Source: Phyllostachys edulis (Eukaryota > Streptophyta > Magnoliopsida > Poales > Poaceae). From it: a DNA stretch of 64,000 nucleotides. A program made the translations under genes and the position numbers. Positions 1-11,976 of this stretch are shown in pieces; the stretch's first letter is position 1, and the number at the start of each line of letters is the position of its first letter. Location: assembly GCA_036346405.1 (NCBI GenBank), contig CM070566.1, positions 13,511,533 through 13,575,532 on the forward strand, written 5' to 3'. The notes under the pieces are model-generated. The model did not search any database. It was given only the letters and a program-made list of their open reading frames with translations, and was not told where the DNA came from.

Positions 1-1331
1 TTTTTCTGTCTTTCATATCGCCACCAAGCTCCAGAGCTTTTCTGTTCTAGTTCCAAGTCCAGGTAGCTCCCTGTTGGACTTCAGTAGCTTAAGCAAAAGA
101 CTTTTGCTAATGTGCTTGCAAGTCGACAAATCCTTTGTATCTAGTTCTGTTGTCGGTTTTCCAGAACAGAGCTGTAGTTCAATTTCTAGTCTTTATTTCT
201 TGTTAGTTAGTGCCAGCAGGTGTTAGTGTAGGTTATTATCTTTACTAAAATTAGTTATAGCTTAAGCATGTTTCTAATTGCACATTAATATTTTGATCAT
301 GCATCCTTTTTCAGTATTTTGTTTTCTGGAAGTTCTTGATGTTCATTTGGTTTTTGCTCTTTTTAGATTATGACCTTACCGACGTGAGTGAAAATCCTAC
401 TGGGCATCAAGAACCTGAACAAGTGGTTTATTATTACCATGGCAAGCATCCGCTTTGCACCATGTTGATCCCAGATTTTAGTACTTTAGAATTTTAAAGT
501 ATAGTGATACTGTTTGCATGCTATTTTCTAAAGTATTTATGATCTGTGAGTAGTTAGTTACATCCCAATGATGGTGGCTTATCATGAATTACATTCATAC
601 ACTCATGCTTAAGATAGAATCTTTGTTCTGGTGTATTGTTCTGTAGTTTTGCTTAGCATTGCAAGTTTGTAGAATGTTAGCGGTTGACAAGCTTCTCTTG
701 TCAATCATGGGAACACCAGTTAAACTTCTATTTTTAGTTCTTTTGTTCATTTTGGGTAAAACTGAATTTGAGTTAAATCCTTTCTGTTTTGATAAAATTT
801 TGGCTTTGATCTGGACAAGAGGTTGCTAGTGATGGTGCCTTCGTGCACGAGATTGGGTAATGTGGTAGTCTTGTCCGGATCGTTAAGGACTGAACTTTGA
901 CCGTTTAATTCCAGTACCTTGTGTACTTCCACACGCGGTGTATGGGCACTACTTGGTTAAGTAAGGGGATGGTATTATTGAGTTGAGGAACTGGTGGTGT
1001 GAGGACATTTGTAAAGTTTACGCGTTCGTAGGGTGCTGAGTTCAATTCTATAATGTGCAGGGGAGCACTATTTTATTTTTGTTCATTGACTCGGTATTCC
1101 CGACACAACTTGCGTGCCCGTTTGGTTAGTAGGCGGTATAACCTACACTAAGTGGGATTACGCTGCGCATGGGTGATTCAACTCAATATTATCTGCTTGC
1201 TGAAAAATACCGAATCTTAGTTTACTCGGCCGGTATACCAAAGGAAGTGTGTCATTGTTCAGAAGCATCCAAAGGCTTACGGGCTGACTAAGTCGTGTGG
1301 GTAAAGATGTACACCTCTGCAGAGTTAAAAC

Positions 1332-1360
1332 TATTCGAATAGCCGTGTCCACGATTACGG
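1332..1360 (+). promoter_or_regulatory. Conserved LTR palindrome block, element A 5' LTR
   Basis: TATTCGAATA (1332-1341) is followed by an imperfect GTCC..GGAC inverted repeat. The same block occurs in the other gypsy LTRs of the window. Function unknown; annotated because of its conservation. Confidence 0.5.
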
Positions 1361-1712
1361 ACAACACTGGAGTTGTTGTTTATCAATGTATAGAACCGGT
1401 TTTGAGATGTTTGTCAGGGTTACTGGCTTCGGCATGAAGGTGTATTCATGCTAGTTGTTTATTCAAAGTGGACAGCCACTTTGATTTTGTGAATGATTGT
1501 TGATTAATCCTTTACTTACTGTTGTTTTAGGCCAAATCTGTTTATAAATTGGTATTTACAAAAAAAAATCAGTAAGTGTAGGTGACAAACTTGCTTTATG
1601 CAAAACTATTACCCTTACAACCTTCCTGTTGTCAGCCTTATGCATGTTATCTCTAATCCTTTGTGTAGGTTCTACTAAACACTTTCTTTAAGTAGTTTTA
1701 GGTAAGTCTTGC

Positions 1713-1729
1713 GAGTACCTTTTGTACTC
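1713..1729 (+). promoter_or_regulatory. Conserved LTR hairpin, element A 5' LTR
   Basis: GAGTAC, five bases, GTACTC: a six-base-pair stem with a short loop, preceded by CTTGC. It lies about 370 bases downstream of the TATTCGAATA block, in the same order as in the other LTRs. Confidence 0.5.
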
Positions 1730-2169
1730 AGGTTCTTTAACCACTTGTTGCAGGTGAGGACGTATACTTGCATGAAATGACCGTTAGTGCCGATCAGGGC
1801 GATGCTAACGAGTGAAGCTATTTCTATCCTCCACTCAGTTGCCTTGGGTTTGATGGGGCACACTTGGTGGCTTTTGTTGTTTATACTTTTGTTTCCGCTG
1901 CTTAAACTCTTCTGTTATTTGTGCTATTCGGTTGTCTTTGTTGAACTGAACCACTTGTAATGTTTTGTAATGTATATGTATGTTGTATACCTTGTATGAC
2001 TATGTGCAATGTTGTTTAGGATATATGTGCAATACTCTTTGATCTTGGGAACTATTGTAGAACATATATCCGGGAACCTGGCATTGTGTATATTCCTTGT
2101 TGAAAATTATACTTTCGAGTATAATTATCTAACTTGGAATATACCCAATCTCGGGGGTTCTCACAGCGT

Positions 2170-2182
2170 TGGTATCAGAGCC
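2170..2182 (+). other. Primer-binding site of element A
   Basis: TGGTATCAGAGCC starts five bases after the 5' LTR end. It is the usual plant primer site complementary to the 3' end of initiator tRNA-Met. Confidence 0.9.
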
Positions 2183-2360
2183 ATACTGACTGTAGGTTAG
2201 AAATAGCATGGTCTCTGTGAAATTATTTTCTAAAAATAATTTCTGAAAATTTAAGTATGATATCTTTTATTCATTATCCATCTTAGTGTTCTTTCTTACC
2301 CCAACTTTCTGTTGGATTGTCAAACTTATTTGCTCACTTACCTTGCCTTCCTATCTATAG

Positions 2361-3176
2361 ATGAGTGGGTGGTACTTGGTTAAGGAAACTCATGCTGAAG
2401 ACTTGGATGGGTACCTGGCATTGCTGCAAGAGATGATGTGGCGATCAAACTTCACCTACCAATAGGAGTACGCCATCTATCGCCGAGACCGAGGACCCGG
2501 GATGGAAGAGTACCGAGCAAAGGATCAACGTGATTGCCAAACAGTGACGGTAGCATTCCTACAAGATCCAAGTGCATGCCACTTCCGAGGCTATGGTCAT
2601 TCAGAAGTCGCTAGTGGGATGATGAGCCTTCTTCCTCATGACTTGATGGAGTTGTCTCAACCGCCCTACTATCATTTTCCTAGTCGAGGCCTGGCGCAAA
2701 AGTGAACATGTTTGGTGTACGTGATTCAGTTTGGGGAAGACCCACACGTACGCCAGCTGGCGAAGTTGGTTCACATTATGGACCAAATTCACCGCTGCCT
2801 CATGTTCGAGCTGTGGGAGACCCGACGCCGTCTGAGAGAAGCTCAGGAGTACCTAAGGATCGGTGTCAGCATGAACTGCGTTCCGCGCGACGTGCTTTAT
2901 AGTGACAACAAGACCTCCTCAGCTGCTGCTGCACCACCACTTTATCGACTTCTGGACGTGGCGGGGGTTGTACCCAATTATGGACAACGTCGCCAAGCCC
3001 GGATGTCTGCAGGCTTTCATCGCACACAGCGGCCAGCACCACCTGGAGGTCAAAGTCTGTTGCTAGGTTCTCCGAGGCGACCCATCAGTCCATTGAACCC
3101 TATAGACACAGGATCTCCTGAAGCTCATCTTTTAGATGAGTTCCCAGTAAACTTCAACCAGGATGACTTTGCTTAG
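2361..3176 (+). pseudogene. Extra ORF upstream of gag, element A
   Basis: One reading frame of 271 codons runs from ATG 2361 to TAG 3174 and is broken only by two in-frame stops (TAG 2463, TGA 2703), with no frameshift. Conserved blocks are YAIYRRDRGP, DLMELSQPPY, an IQFGEDP stretch leading into MDQIHRC, and an ETRRRL..AQE charged segment that could be helical. The same blocks occur in element B at 27183-27880, also directly upstream of gag, in otherwise diverged DNA. That argues for a real protein rather than a chance frame. It matches no gag, protease or pol domain that I recognise. It could be an additional retrotransposon ORF of unknown role, expressed from the genomic RNA ahead of gag. 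Confidence 0.7.
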
Positions 3177-3488
3177 GCCTGGATGTTGAAGACTTGTAGC
3201 TGTCCTTTTAAATAAATATAATAGGATAGCTTTTGTACTATTATGTTGCTATGTGGGAAGACTTATTATTTCAGACAGTGCCCATGTTGTCCTTGAATAT
3301 ATATGGGCACTGTTACCGAAACTTGTTGCTGCTATTTATTGACTCTTGTGTTCTGTTGGTGTTAAAATCAGGTGCATTTCATATCATTGTGCATGCTAAG
3401 TTTAGTACTTACCTTTGCTGTCCTGAATCCTTGTTGTGCTCATTCGAGTGTACTCTTGTTGTGTTGCTAATAGTTGTGTGGCAACAGT

Positions 3489-4763
3489 ATGATAGGACCC
3501 ACCACTCGTTCCCGAGCGCAGCAGGATGAAGGATTTTCCCCTCCGAGATCTCGTTTCGCTCCTGCCAATGATCCTTGCCCTAGAGGAGATCAGGCAGAAC
3601 CCTCTAGTCACCATGGGTATCAGAGTGGTCGGAATGAGGTACAGCTTCCTCCGCCACCCACCATGGCTGAGGTGCTCATGCAGATAGAGCACAACAGAAT
3701 GGACCAGACGCGCATCCTTGAGCAGATTGCGCGTAATACCTCTTCGGCTCCCGCACCAGCTAGAGAGGAGGGACGTCATCGTGCTCCTAGAGGTTTTGCT
3801 GAGTTCCAGCGGACTAACCCGCCGGTGTTCTCCAACTCTGAAGATCCCATGGAAGCCGAAGACTGGCTGAGGAATATCGAGAAGAAGTTGTTCATCGCTT
3901 TCGGTGTTGAGAAGGAGAAGGTTTTGTTCGCTTGACTATCGCTTGACAGTATGAGCTAGTGCCTGGTGGGACAATTTCTTTGCCATCCAGCCTACCGGAC
4001 ACGTCCCGACTTGGGACGAGTTCAAGGAAGCATTTCGTGAAGCCCATATTCCTGAGGGAGTTATTTCGATCAAGCAGCAAGAGTTTCTTGCTCTTAAGCA
4101 AGATCGAAAGACTGTAATGGAATATCTTCATGAATTCAACTTCCTTGCCCGTTATGCACAGGATGACGTTTCGACTGACCTTCGTCGTCGAAATAGATTC
4201 ATGAATGGGTTGACGGAAGAGCTGCAGATGGCTTTGTCAGTTCAGGATTTCAGAAATTTCCAACACCTTGTCAGTAAAGCCATCATTGCTGAGAGTAAGT
4301 CCAAAGCATTGGATGAAGAGAGCTACACAGATGGCATCTAGTAGCAGTTCGCCGAGGCCGCGCATGTGGCAGCCTCAACCTCTTCGAGCTATAGCTCCAG
4401 CTCCTCTGAGGCCGCCAGTGTTTGCACCTCATCCACCTCCACCTACCGGCCAGACAAGAGCTATTGTGCCTCAGCCGCCGAGTGCCAATAATGTCAAGCC
4501 GGGTGTGATCTGTTTTCATTGTGGTCATCCCGGACTTTATGCCAATAATTGTTTGGCAAGGCAGCGTGGTCTACCTCCTGTTCGGTCTCCTCAAGCAACT
4601 GTCCGACCAGCACCTCCTCAGAGGCCGCCGGTCAAATCTGATCTGGCTCAAGCTCATGGTCGAGTGAACTAGATTACTGCCAAAGAAGCGATTGCTGTTC
4701 CTGACGTCGTGCTTGGTATGATACTTGTTAATTCCGATCCGGCACATTCTTTTTTTATTCGAG
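3489..4763 (+). pseudogene. gag: gag and start of protease, element A
   Basis: Gag starts at ATG 3489 with a TRSRAQQDEG N-terminus, the usual opening for this gypsy group. The capsid region carries EFQRTNPP, EAEDWLRNIEKKL and WWDNFFA. The frame is lost at 3930-3965 (TGA 3933 plus a shift) and again near 4320-4340. A CCHC zinc knuckle at about 4510-4555 reads CFHCGHPGLYANNC, with leucine where the family has histidine, so its zinc site is broken. A TAG at 4670-4672 precedes the protease lead-in, VVLGMILVNSDPA. The frame stops at 4763 where a solo LTR is inserted. The region closely parallels gag of element B (25661-26861). Confidence 0.85.
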
Positions 4764-5412
4764 TCAGAATATCCCAATTTTCAGAGCTTTAAAAATCTCT
4801 TAAATAGTTGTAGTGAGAAAATTCACCATTTGGATTTATTTGAATTTAATTCAAAAGCTTAAACTTGGACTTTAGTATCAAAACAATTTAATATGAATAA
4901 TTCCAACATGAACAATAGTCAAAACTATTTTATTTGGATTCTATGTGCTCGAGATATATTTTCTAGATTTTTCAAGAATTTTTTCGAGTGCATTTGCTAT
5001 TTTCTTTTGCTTATTTGAATTCTCGGTATTTTCTAAAAGGAAAATGTAATTAAAGTCTAAATCCTCTCTTGGGCGAATCTTTTTGCCCGATTCTTTTCTC
5101 CTCAAGCTCGCTCAGGACCCATTTCATGCCTTTCCTTGCCTCATACACCACAGCGCCTTCGCAAGCCGTCACGCCAGATGGACCCACCACCAAATCATCA
5201 CGCTTTCTTCTCCAACGCGACGCCACAAGAATCGCCATGGAAGCAGGCGAAGCCACTAACGGACGCCTCAACCGCCCGCGTCCTCGCATGTGTGCGCGCA
5301 TGATCTCCACGCCGCCTCGCCACCACCCACGACCTCGTCCCGCGGCGATTCGCCCACAAGCGCAATCGCCGCCACGACCTCCGTCGCCCCGCCACGCGGG
5401 CTCCTCGACCTC

Positions 5413-5420
5413 TATAAAAG
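5413..5420 (+). promoter_or_regulatory. TATA box of the solo LTR
   Basis: TATAAAAG in a GC-rich context, about 650 bases into the LTR, where the U3 promoter of such an LTR is expected. The related element C LTR has a TATA motif at 36601-36610. Confidence 0.55.
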
Positions 5421-7040
5421 CCACCCCCGGGACCGCATCGTCCTCCGCATCTCGGATCCGCCACCCTCACCTCCTCTCGAGCCCCAGCGCTGCCGCAATC
5501 GAGCTTTTAGAGCTTCTCGCCGCCGGTCGATTTCTTTGATTTGCACCGCCGTTGTCGCCGCCGCGTCGTCGTGGAGCACCCCGCTGAGTTCGCCATCGCC
5601 GCCTCTACCTCTTGAACCCCTTCGCATCGCCAGAGCGCCACTGGAGCAGCCGTCCGACAACAGCCGAACCTCTCTGCCACTTCGAGCTCGCCGTCGGCTG
5701 CCACCGTCGTCTTCTCTCACCGGTGAGCACAGCCCTAGGTTCGCAATAGCGCCCTCTACCCGTTGGTACCACCCACCCGCCGGGCGAGCCGTTATTCGTT
5801 GCCGTTGGTTCCCGAGCCCCGGCTGCCGAGCCGACGTGGCCGGCCCACGTTAGTAGCTACCTCGGCGCCTACTGCAGGTCATCCTGTGTATGCGCATCGG
5901 CGTTGGCGTGCGCCAAGCGTGGCGATCCACCCCGCCCAGATTCGAGGCTCGGAGACCCAGTCTCAGGAGTGGGTCAATCCGACATGTGGGTCCCACATGT
6001 CAGTTAATTCTTTAATTCTTTTAATTCCCGGAAATTCCTTCACGGCGCCAAAGATTATGCAATAATCCAGGTTTTTCCTTTAAAGAATAAATCGGAAATT
6101 CGTATAATTCAATTTCTAGGGTTTTTCTTTAGATTCAAACTTCCAAACCTCATAACTTTTGCATCCTAACTCCAAATTAACCCATTCCAATTTCTAAATT
6201 TGTCTAAAATCCAGACCTATCTATTGGAGATTTTTAATTATTTTTTTTTGGAGTTATTTGCTTCTGTTATTTATTTAGTTTGTTTGTTTGTGTCGTTTGC
6301 GAGTAGACTTCGACGCTGCTGGAAGAGTTGAAGAAGAAGGAGCTTTCCAAGACCAAGACCAGCACCTAGATCTTTTCCAAGGCAAGCTATACCTTGACCA
6401 TCTTGTTACCCAGTTTGCTAAAAGTATTTTATTTCAAATTACTGCATTCTAATTCAAGTAATTATTTAAATGCTTTTGGGTGTAGATATTAAATCCAAAT
6501 TGTTATGCCTCCTTTGTATAATTGATATGCCTCTATCCCTTGTCACCCTAACTGATATTTAGTTGGTAATATTATAGCACCAACATGGGTTGGTTAGTGC
6601 GATTAGATTGCTTAGCCATGCCACGAATCACTTGTCATGTAGATTGCTATTATAATTTGACTAAGTGAATATGCAACTATGTGATAAAAACGTAATGCGC
6701 TATGTGTCAGATGGCATGTGTTGCACTTAAACCCACTGGGTGGGGAAAAGGATTTGGACTGAGGCAAGGGGTGGATACTGTGTGAATGGTGGACTGTGTG
6801 AGCTGTGTGCATGGGAATTTATCTGTGCGGTATAGTAGCATATGGTAGTCTTGCCTTGGTCAATTAAGGACCTCACCATGTGCGCCATTGAACTGAGCCC
6901 ATCTGTACGACCACATGCCTGTTATGGGACGGGCCTAGCATAGTAAGATGAATGTCCAAATGCTTTGTTATGATTAGTGCCACTACACTAATTATATCTT
7001 GTGGGTAAAGTGTACAAACTCGTGATAGTGTAATTTAATC

Positions 7041-7075
7041 TATTGAATAGCGGCGTCATGATCATGGACAATGCT
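7041..7075 (+). promoter_or_regulatory. Conserved LTR palindrome block, solo LTR (degenerate)
   Basis: TATTGAATAG has lost one base of the palindrome. It is followed by GTCATGATCATGGAC, a variant of the GTCC..GGAC repeat found in the other LTRs. Confidence 0.4.
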
Positions 7076-7345
7076 CGGGGATTTCATACTAGGGTAGATC
7101 TTCATAAAGCGTGTGGGAAGGAGCTGTGTGGTTTAAATCTTCCGACTATGTGAATAAAATTGTCTAGGCTGTGTGCGTCTTTGTGAAATAAATTGTTAAA
7201 TTATTATTGTCTATTTGTTTTACTTGTTTTCAATCTATTATTGGTATTCAACTGTAAATATTGCATTTCTGCAAAAGAACCACAGAATGCCTTTCCCTTG
7301 TAAAAAGCCAACATGTATATATTGCATTTATGTGGTGTGGCTTGC

Positions 7346-7362
7346 GAGTACGGTGTGTACTC
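7346..7362 (+). promoter_or_regulatory. Conserved LTR hairpin, solo LTR
   Basis: GAGTAC and GTACTC separated by five bases, preceded by CTTGC exactly as in the LTRs of element A. Confidence 0.5.
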
Positions 7363-7727
7363 ACGCTTGTTTTGACGAATCAAGCAGAAGAGGAGGAGTC
7401 CTCACCAGCATTCGAGGATGAGTACATCGAAAGTGCTTGATCGTGGGGTCTTGATCCCAGTCGGTTGCCTGTGGTGAACTGATGGGACGCCGCTACCATT
7501 TCTGTTTCCACTGCTGTTTATTTTCTCTGTTAGCCCTGCGTGGCTCAGTAATTGTAAACTCGACCTTAAGGTCAAAACCCTTATTTGTTAAACAAAGTTA
7601 ATCATTTATGTTATTATTCGCTTGTATGGACCGATTTCCATCTTTGTTCACACTGTGTGCACTAGCATGATCCTGGGCTAGCGCATTAAACACAGAGGGT
7701 CCAGAATCGTAATTTTGGGTCCCGACA

Positions 7728-10700
7728 GGAGCATCCCATTCTTTTGTCAAGAGTCAGTTTGCTGTTCAACATCAGTTAGACATACATTCACTCCTACTGC
7801 CATATCTTATTACTTCCCCTGGTTCGATTTTTAGAACTAACCAAATCTGCCGAAGTGTTAAAATAGAGATTCAAAGTGTAGAATTTCTAGCAGAGTTGAT
7901 TGTGTTAGATTCTAAAGGGTTGGATGTCATCTTGGGAATGGACTGGCTGTCCAAGCATCATGGCAAGATTAATTGTGCAAGTCAGTCCATTTCGGTTTCT
8001 AATGAAAACGGCATTCCAGTTATTTTCCATTCCAAGACCGATGGTTCTCATCTCTATTCTTTGAAAGCTGATACCACCCTTACCTTGGAGATGGTACTAG
8101 TAGTTTGTGAGTATCCGAATGTCTTTCCTAAAGATCTTCTAGGCATGCCCCCAGATCGGGAAGTGGAGTTTGTAATCGAGCTAGTACCCGGTACTGCTCC
8201 GATATCCAGAAGACCTTATCGCATTTCTCCCAATGAGCTGGTAGAGTTGAAGAAATAGCTTGGGGAATTGCTTGACAAGGGATTTATCCGACCGAGCTCC
8301 TCGCCTTGGGGATGCCCGGCCATCTTTGTCAAGAAGAAAGACAAGACTTTGCGGATGTGTGTGGACCACCGTCCGTTAAACGAAGTCACAGTCAAAAACA
8401 AATATCCCCTCCCTCGTATTGATGATCTTTTCGACCAGTTGACTGGAGCCCAAGTATTTTCCAAGATTAATCTGCGCTCAGGTTATCATCAGATCAAGGT
8501 CAGGGCTGAGGACATTCCTAAGACAACATTTTCTACTCGCTACAGTTTGTACGAGTATACTGTCATGTCTTTTGGTCTGACAAATGTTCCGGCATACTTC
8601 ATGAATCTCATGAATTCGGTATTCATGGATTTCTTGGATAAATTTGTTGTCATGTTCATTGATGACATTCTTATCTACTCCAAGTCTGATGAAGAGCATG
8701 AGCGGCATTTGAGGCTTGTGTTGGAAACACTTCGCAAACATCAGCTGTATGACAAATTCAGCAAGTGTGAGTTCTGACTCCGGAAAGTCAATTTTTTGGG
8801 ACATGTGTTATCCGATGGAGGTATCACAGTTGATCCAAGTAAGGTACAAGATGTACTAGACTGGAGTCAGCCCAAGAATGTTGCTGACATCCGAAGTTTT
8901 CTAGGACTTGCGGGTTATTACCGTAGGTTCATTGAAAACTTCTCCAAAATCGCTAGACCTCTGACTCAGCTTCTGAAAAAGGAGAAAAAGTTCGAATGGT
9001 CAGCCGAGTGTGAAGAGAGTTTTCAGCTTTTGAGACAGCACCTGACCAAAGCTCCAGTTCTCACTCTGCCGGATATTCACAAAAGTTTCGATATCTATTG
9101 CGATGCATCTCGTCATGGACTTGGCTGTGTCCTCATGCAAGAAGGTCGAGTTGTGGCATATGCATCCAGGTAGTTGAGACCTCATGAGCTGAATTATCCT
9201 ACTCATGACTTGGAATTGACAGCCGTAGTCCACGCTCTAAAAATTTGGCGACATTACCTCACCGGTAATCGTTGCGAGATCTATACTGATCATAAGAGCC
9301 TAAAATACATATTCACTCAAGCTGATCTAAATATAAGACAAAGAAGGTGGCTTGAACTGATCAAGGACTATGATATGGGAGTTCATTATCACCCAGGCAA
9401 AGCCAATGTTGTGGCCGACGCTTTGAGCAGAAAGTCGCAGTGCAACTGCTTGTCGGTATCACCTCTTGCTGAAGGATTGTGTGCTGATTTTCAGCGCCTA
9501 AACTTGAGATGGTCGAAGAAGGATTTATCGCTGCCCTTGAAGTGAAATCCACACTTTAAGATCAGATCCTTAAGGCTCAGAAAACCGATGATGAAGTGGC
9601 TGAAATCAGAGAAATTATGAAGGCGGGTAAAGCCAAAGAATTTTCTAAAGACGCTCGAGATATCATTCGGTTCGGCAACCATCTAGTGGTACCCTCAGAT
9701 CCCCAGTTGAGAGAGCTGATTCTTAAAGAGGCTCACAACTCCAAGTTTTCTGTACATCCTGGGAGTACCAAGATGTACCAGGATTTGAAGAAGACGTTCT
9801 GGTGGAGCCGAATGAAAAGGCAAATTGCACAGTACGTTGCTAAATGTGACATTTGCCAAAGGGTTAAAGCTGAACATTTGAAGCTGGCTGGTACCCTTCA
9901 ACCTTTGCCTATTCCCCAGTGGAAGTGGGAAGAGATCGGTATGGACTTTGTTACCGGCCTTCCAATGACTCGGAATGGGTCCGATGCCGTTTGGGTGATC
10001 ATCGATCGTCTGACAAAGGTGGCTCATTTTATTCCTATCAAGACCACCTTCAGTGGCCATCAGTTAGCAGAGCTGTATATCTCCAGAATTATTTGTCCCC
10101 ATGGTGTACCAAAGGTCATTGTCTCTGATCGTGGCCCCTAGTCCACTTCTCACTTCTGGAGTTGTCTTCATCAAGCAATGGGGACTGATCTTTCTTTCAA
10201 CACTACTTATCATCCTCAAACCAGTGGTCAAACCGAGAGGGTGAATCAAGTGATGGAAGACCTTCTCAGAGCCTGTGTGCTTTCATATAGCAAGAACTGG
10301 GAGAAGTGCTTGCCGTATGTGGAGTTTTCCTACAACAATAGCTACCAAGCAAGCATTCAAATGTCACCTTTTGAAGCATTGTATGGAAGAGCATGTAGGA
10401 CTCCATTGAACTGGTCTGAGTCTAGAGAAAGACCATTCTATGGTCCAGACTTAGTGGTGGAAGCCGAAGAGCAAGTTCGACTGATTCGAGACCGTTTGAA
10501 AACAACACAATCACGGCAGAAGAGCTATGCCGACCATCGCTGTCGAGAGTTGAGCTTTGAGGTCAATGACCATGTTTATCTTAAAGTCTCACCGATGAAG
10601 GGCACTCATCGATTTCAAGTGAAGGGAAAGCTAACACCTTGTTATATCGGACCTTTTCGAATCATTGCAAAACGAGGGGTTGTTGCTTATCAATTGGAGT

Positions 10701-10984
10701 TGCCAGACTCTCTTTCAGCAGTACATGATACTTTTCATGTCTCCCAGCTGAAGAAATGCCTTCGTGTTCCTACTGAGGCAACTGCTTATGAGAGCCTTGA
10801 TCTCCAACCCGATCTTTCCTATCAAGAACAACCGGTGCGTATCCTCGATGAAATGGAACATAGGACTAGAAACCGCACCGTCATGTTCATAAAAATCCAA
10901 TGGAGTAACCACGCAGAAGAGGAAGCCACGTGGGAGCGAGAAGACCTAATGAGACTTGAGCACCCCTACCTCTTCCATGATTGA
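7728..10984 (+). pseudogene. pol: pol polyprotein of element A (PR-RT-RH-IN-chromodomain)
   Basis: Protease resumes at 7728 with ASHSFVKSQF, and ILGMDWL lies near 7930. RT is at about 8250-8770: the usual KIDLRSGYH reads KINLRSGYH, so the first catalytic aspartate is lost, while FIDDILIYS is kept. RNase H is at about 9000-9440 (DASRHGLGCVL, YTDHKSL, VVADALS). Integrase is at about 9600-10500 with an HHCC zinc region ending CDICQRV and the DFVTGLP, VSDRG and GQTERVN acidic positions. The tail at 10560-10984 carries an IQWSNHAEEEATWE chromodomain-like segment. Stops are at 8256, 8775, 9171, 9557 and 10139, with a one-base loss near 9509. Comparison with element B shows that four of the five stops replace Gln or Trp codons by C-to-T type changes. 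The copy is not functional. Confidence 0.92.
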
Positions 10985-11282
10985 TGTCTTCTCGAAGCAA
11001 GAAAGACAAGGTTAAACAAAACATTGTAACAAGAAAATGTAATGACAACCTTGTTGTTTCTAGCTACCCTTTTCTTTTCCTTTGAAGGAAATCAAAACAA
11101 CAGATGTTGTAATATTTCTTTTCTATCTTTGAAAGGAATCAAAACAACAGATGTTGTTATCTACCTTTCTATCTATGAAGGAAATCAAAACAACAGATGT
11201 TATGTTTTCTAGAAAAGATCGATTCAGCTTCATCCCTTCCAAATTCCTGAAATACTAGGAATCTCGGGACGAGATTCTCTTA

Positions 11283-11294
11283 AGGGGGGAGGTT
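11283..11294 (+). other. Polypurine tract of element A
   Basis: AAGGGGGGAGG lies directly before the TGTAACAGCC start of the 3' LTR, the expected plus-strand priming site. Confidence 0.85.
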
Positions 11295-11976
11295 TGTAAC
11301 AGCCTCAGTTTTAATGAACAGTAATAAAATGCTTTTCAGAGCATTTCTGGTCATTTTTGAAACTTGGGCAAATTGTTACAATTTAAAACCTCCATTTTCA
11401 ATCCTAATCTTAGCCTTGTTTTGAAACTTCAAGAGAAAATGCAAGTCTATACTTGTATTGAGACCAGAGAAGTATTTTTATTAAACCCTAGATAAATTAT
11501 CTAGAATAAAAATGAATTTTTTGTCAAATTTTTGGAAATTATTTTGACCTTAAGAAAAATCCTTGTTCTTTGTTTAAACCTATTCGGTTAAAGTTATTAT
11601 TTAAGTATTTCAAAACAGGAAACAGTGGTTTTCAAAATTTATCTAGGACATAGATCATCCCAGTAGCCTCACTGCAAAATTTCATATTTTTATAAATTTA
11701 TTTGATATTTTTAAACCTCCAGTCAAACTTTTGAAGTGTATGTTGAGTTCAAGTCAACTTTGAACCCAAACCCAGTTATTTGGCACTGTAGCGACTCGAG
11801 CCACTTGGGTTTAAGTCCAGCACGTGCTTTTGAAACCGACCGATCACGTTAGGGTTGAGCTCGATCTCGTGGTTCATTGTGAGCCCTCTGATTCAAAACG
11901 AGCAAACCAGATGCGTTGGGACAATCCTAATCTCAGCCCTTGGATTTAATCTCAACGGACCTGATCAACTGAGCCG

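Larger units (their letters stand above)
1..2165 (+). repeat. 5' LTR of element A (partial)
   Basis: This is nearly the same sequence as 13129-15292, with scattered substitutions and small indels. It ends in ..TCTCACA immediately before the primer-binding site. The matching 3' LTR is 3998 bp, so about the first 1.84 kb, including the U3 dyad repeats and TATA box seen at 11977-12630, is cut off by the window edge. Confidence 0.92.
4764..7727 (+). repeat. Solo LTR (C family) inserted in element A
   Basis: This non-coding block of 2964 bp interrupts the protease frame of element A: the coding sequence stops at 4763 and resumes at 7728. The left end resembles the start of the element C LTR (rc of 37167) but is mutated from TGTAACATCCC. 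The right end is ..GGGTCCCGACA, as in element C (rc of 34452). There is no PBS, PPT or internal domain, so this is a solo LTR. The flanks CGAG (4760-4763) and GGAG (7728-7731) look like a decayed target duplication. ORF-like stretches in its GC-rich half (about 5070-5850) are low-complexity and I do not treat them as genes. Confidence 0.85.

Noticed and set aside
1158..2200. Short ORFs inside the 5' LTR of element A, also seen in the 3' LTR
   Set aside because: Short, varying between the two LTR copies and without any domain.
5069..5853. Overlapping ORFs of 100-190 codons on both strands
   Set aside because: GC-rich part of a solo LTR; low-complexity Arg/Pro/Ser translation on both strands and no recognisable domain.
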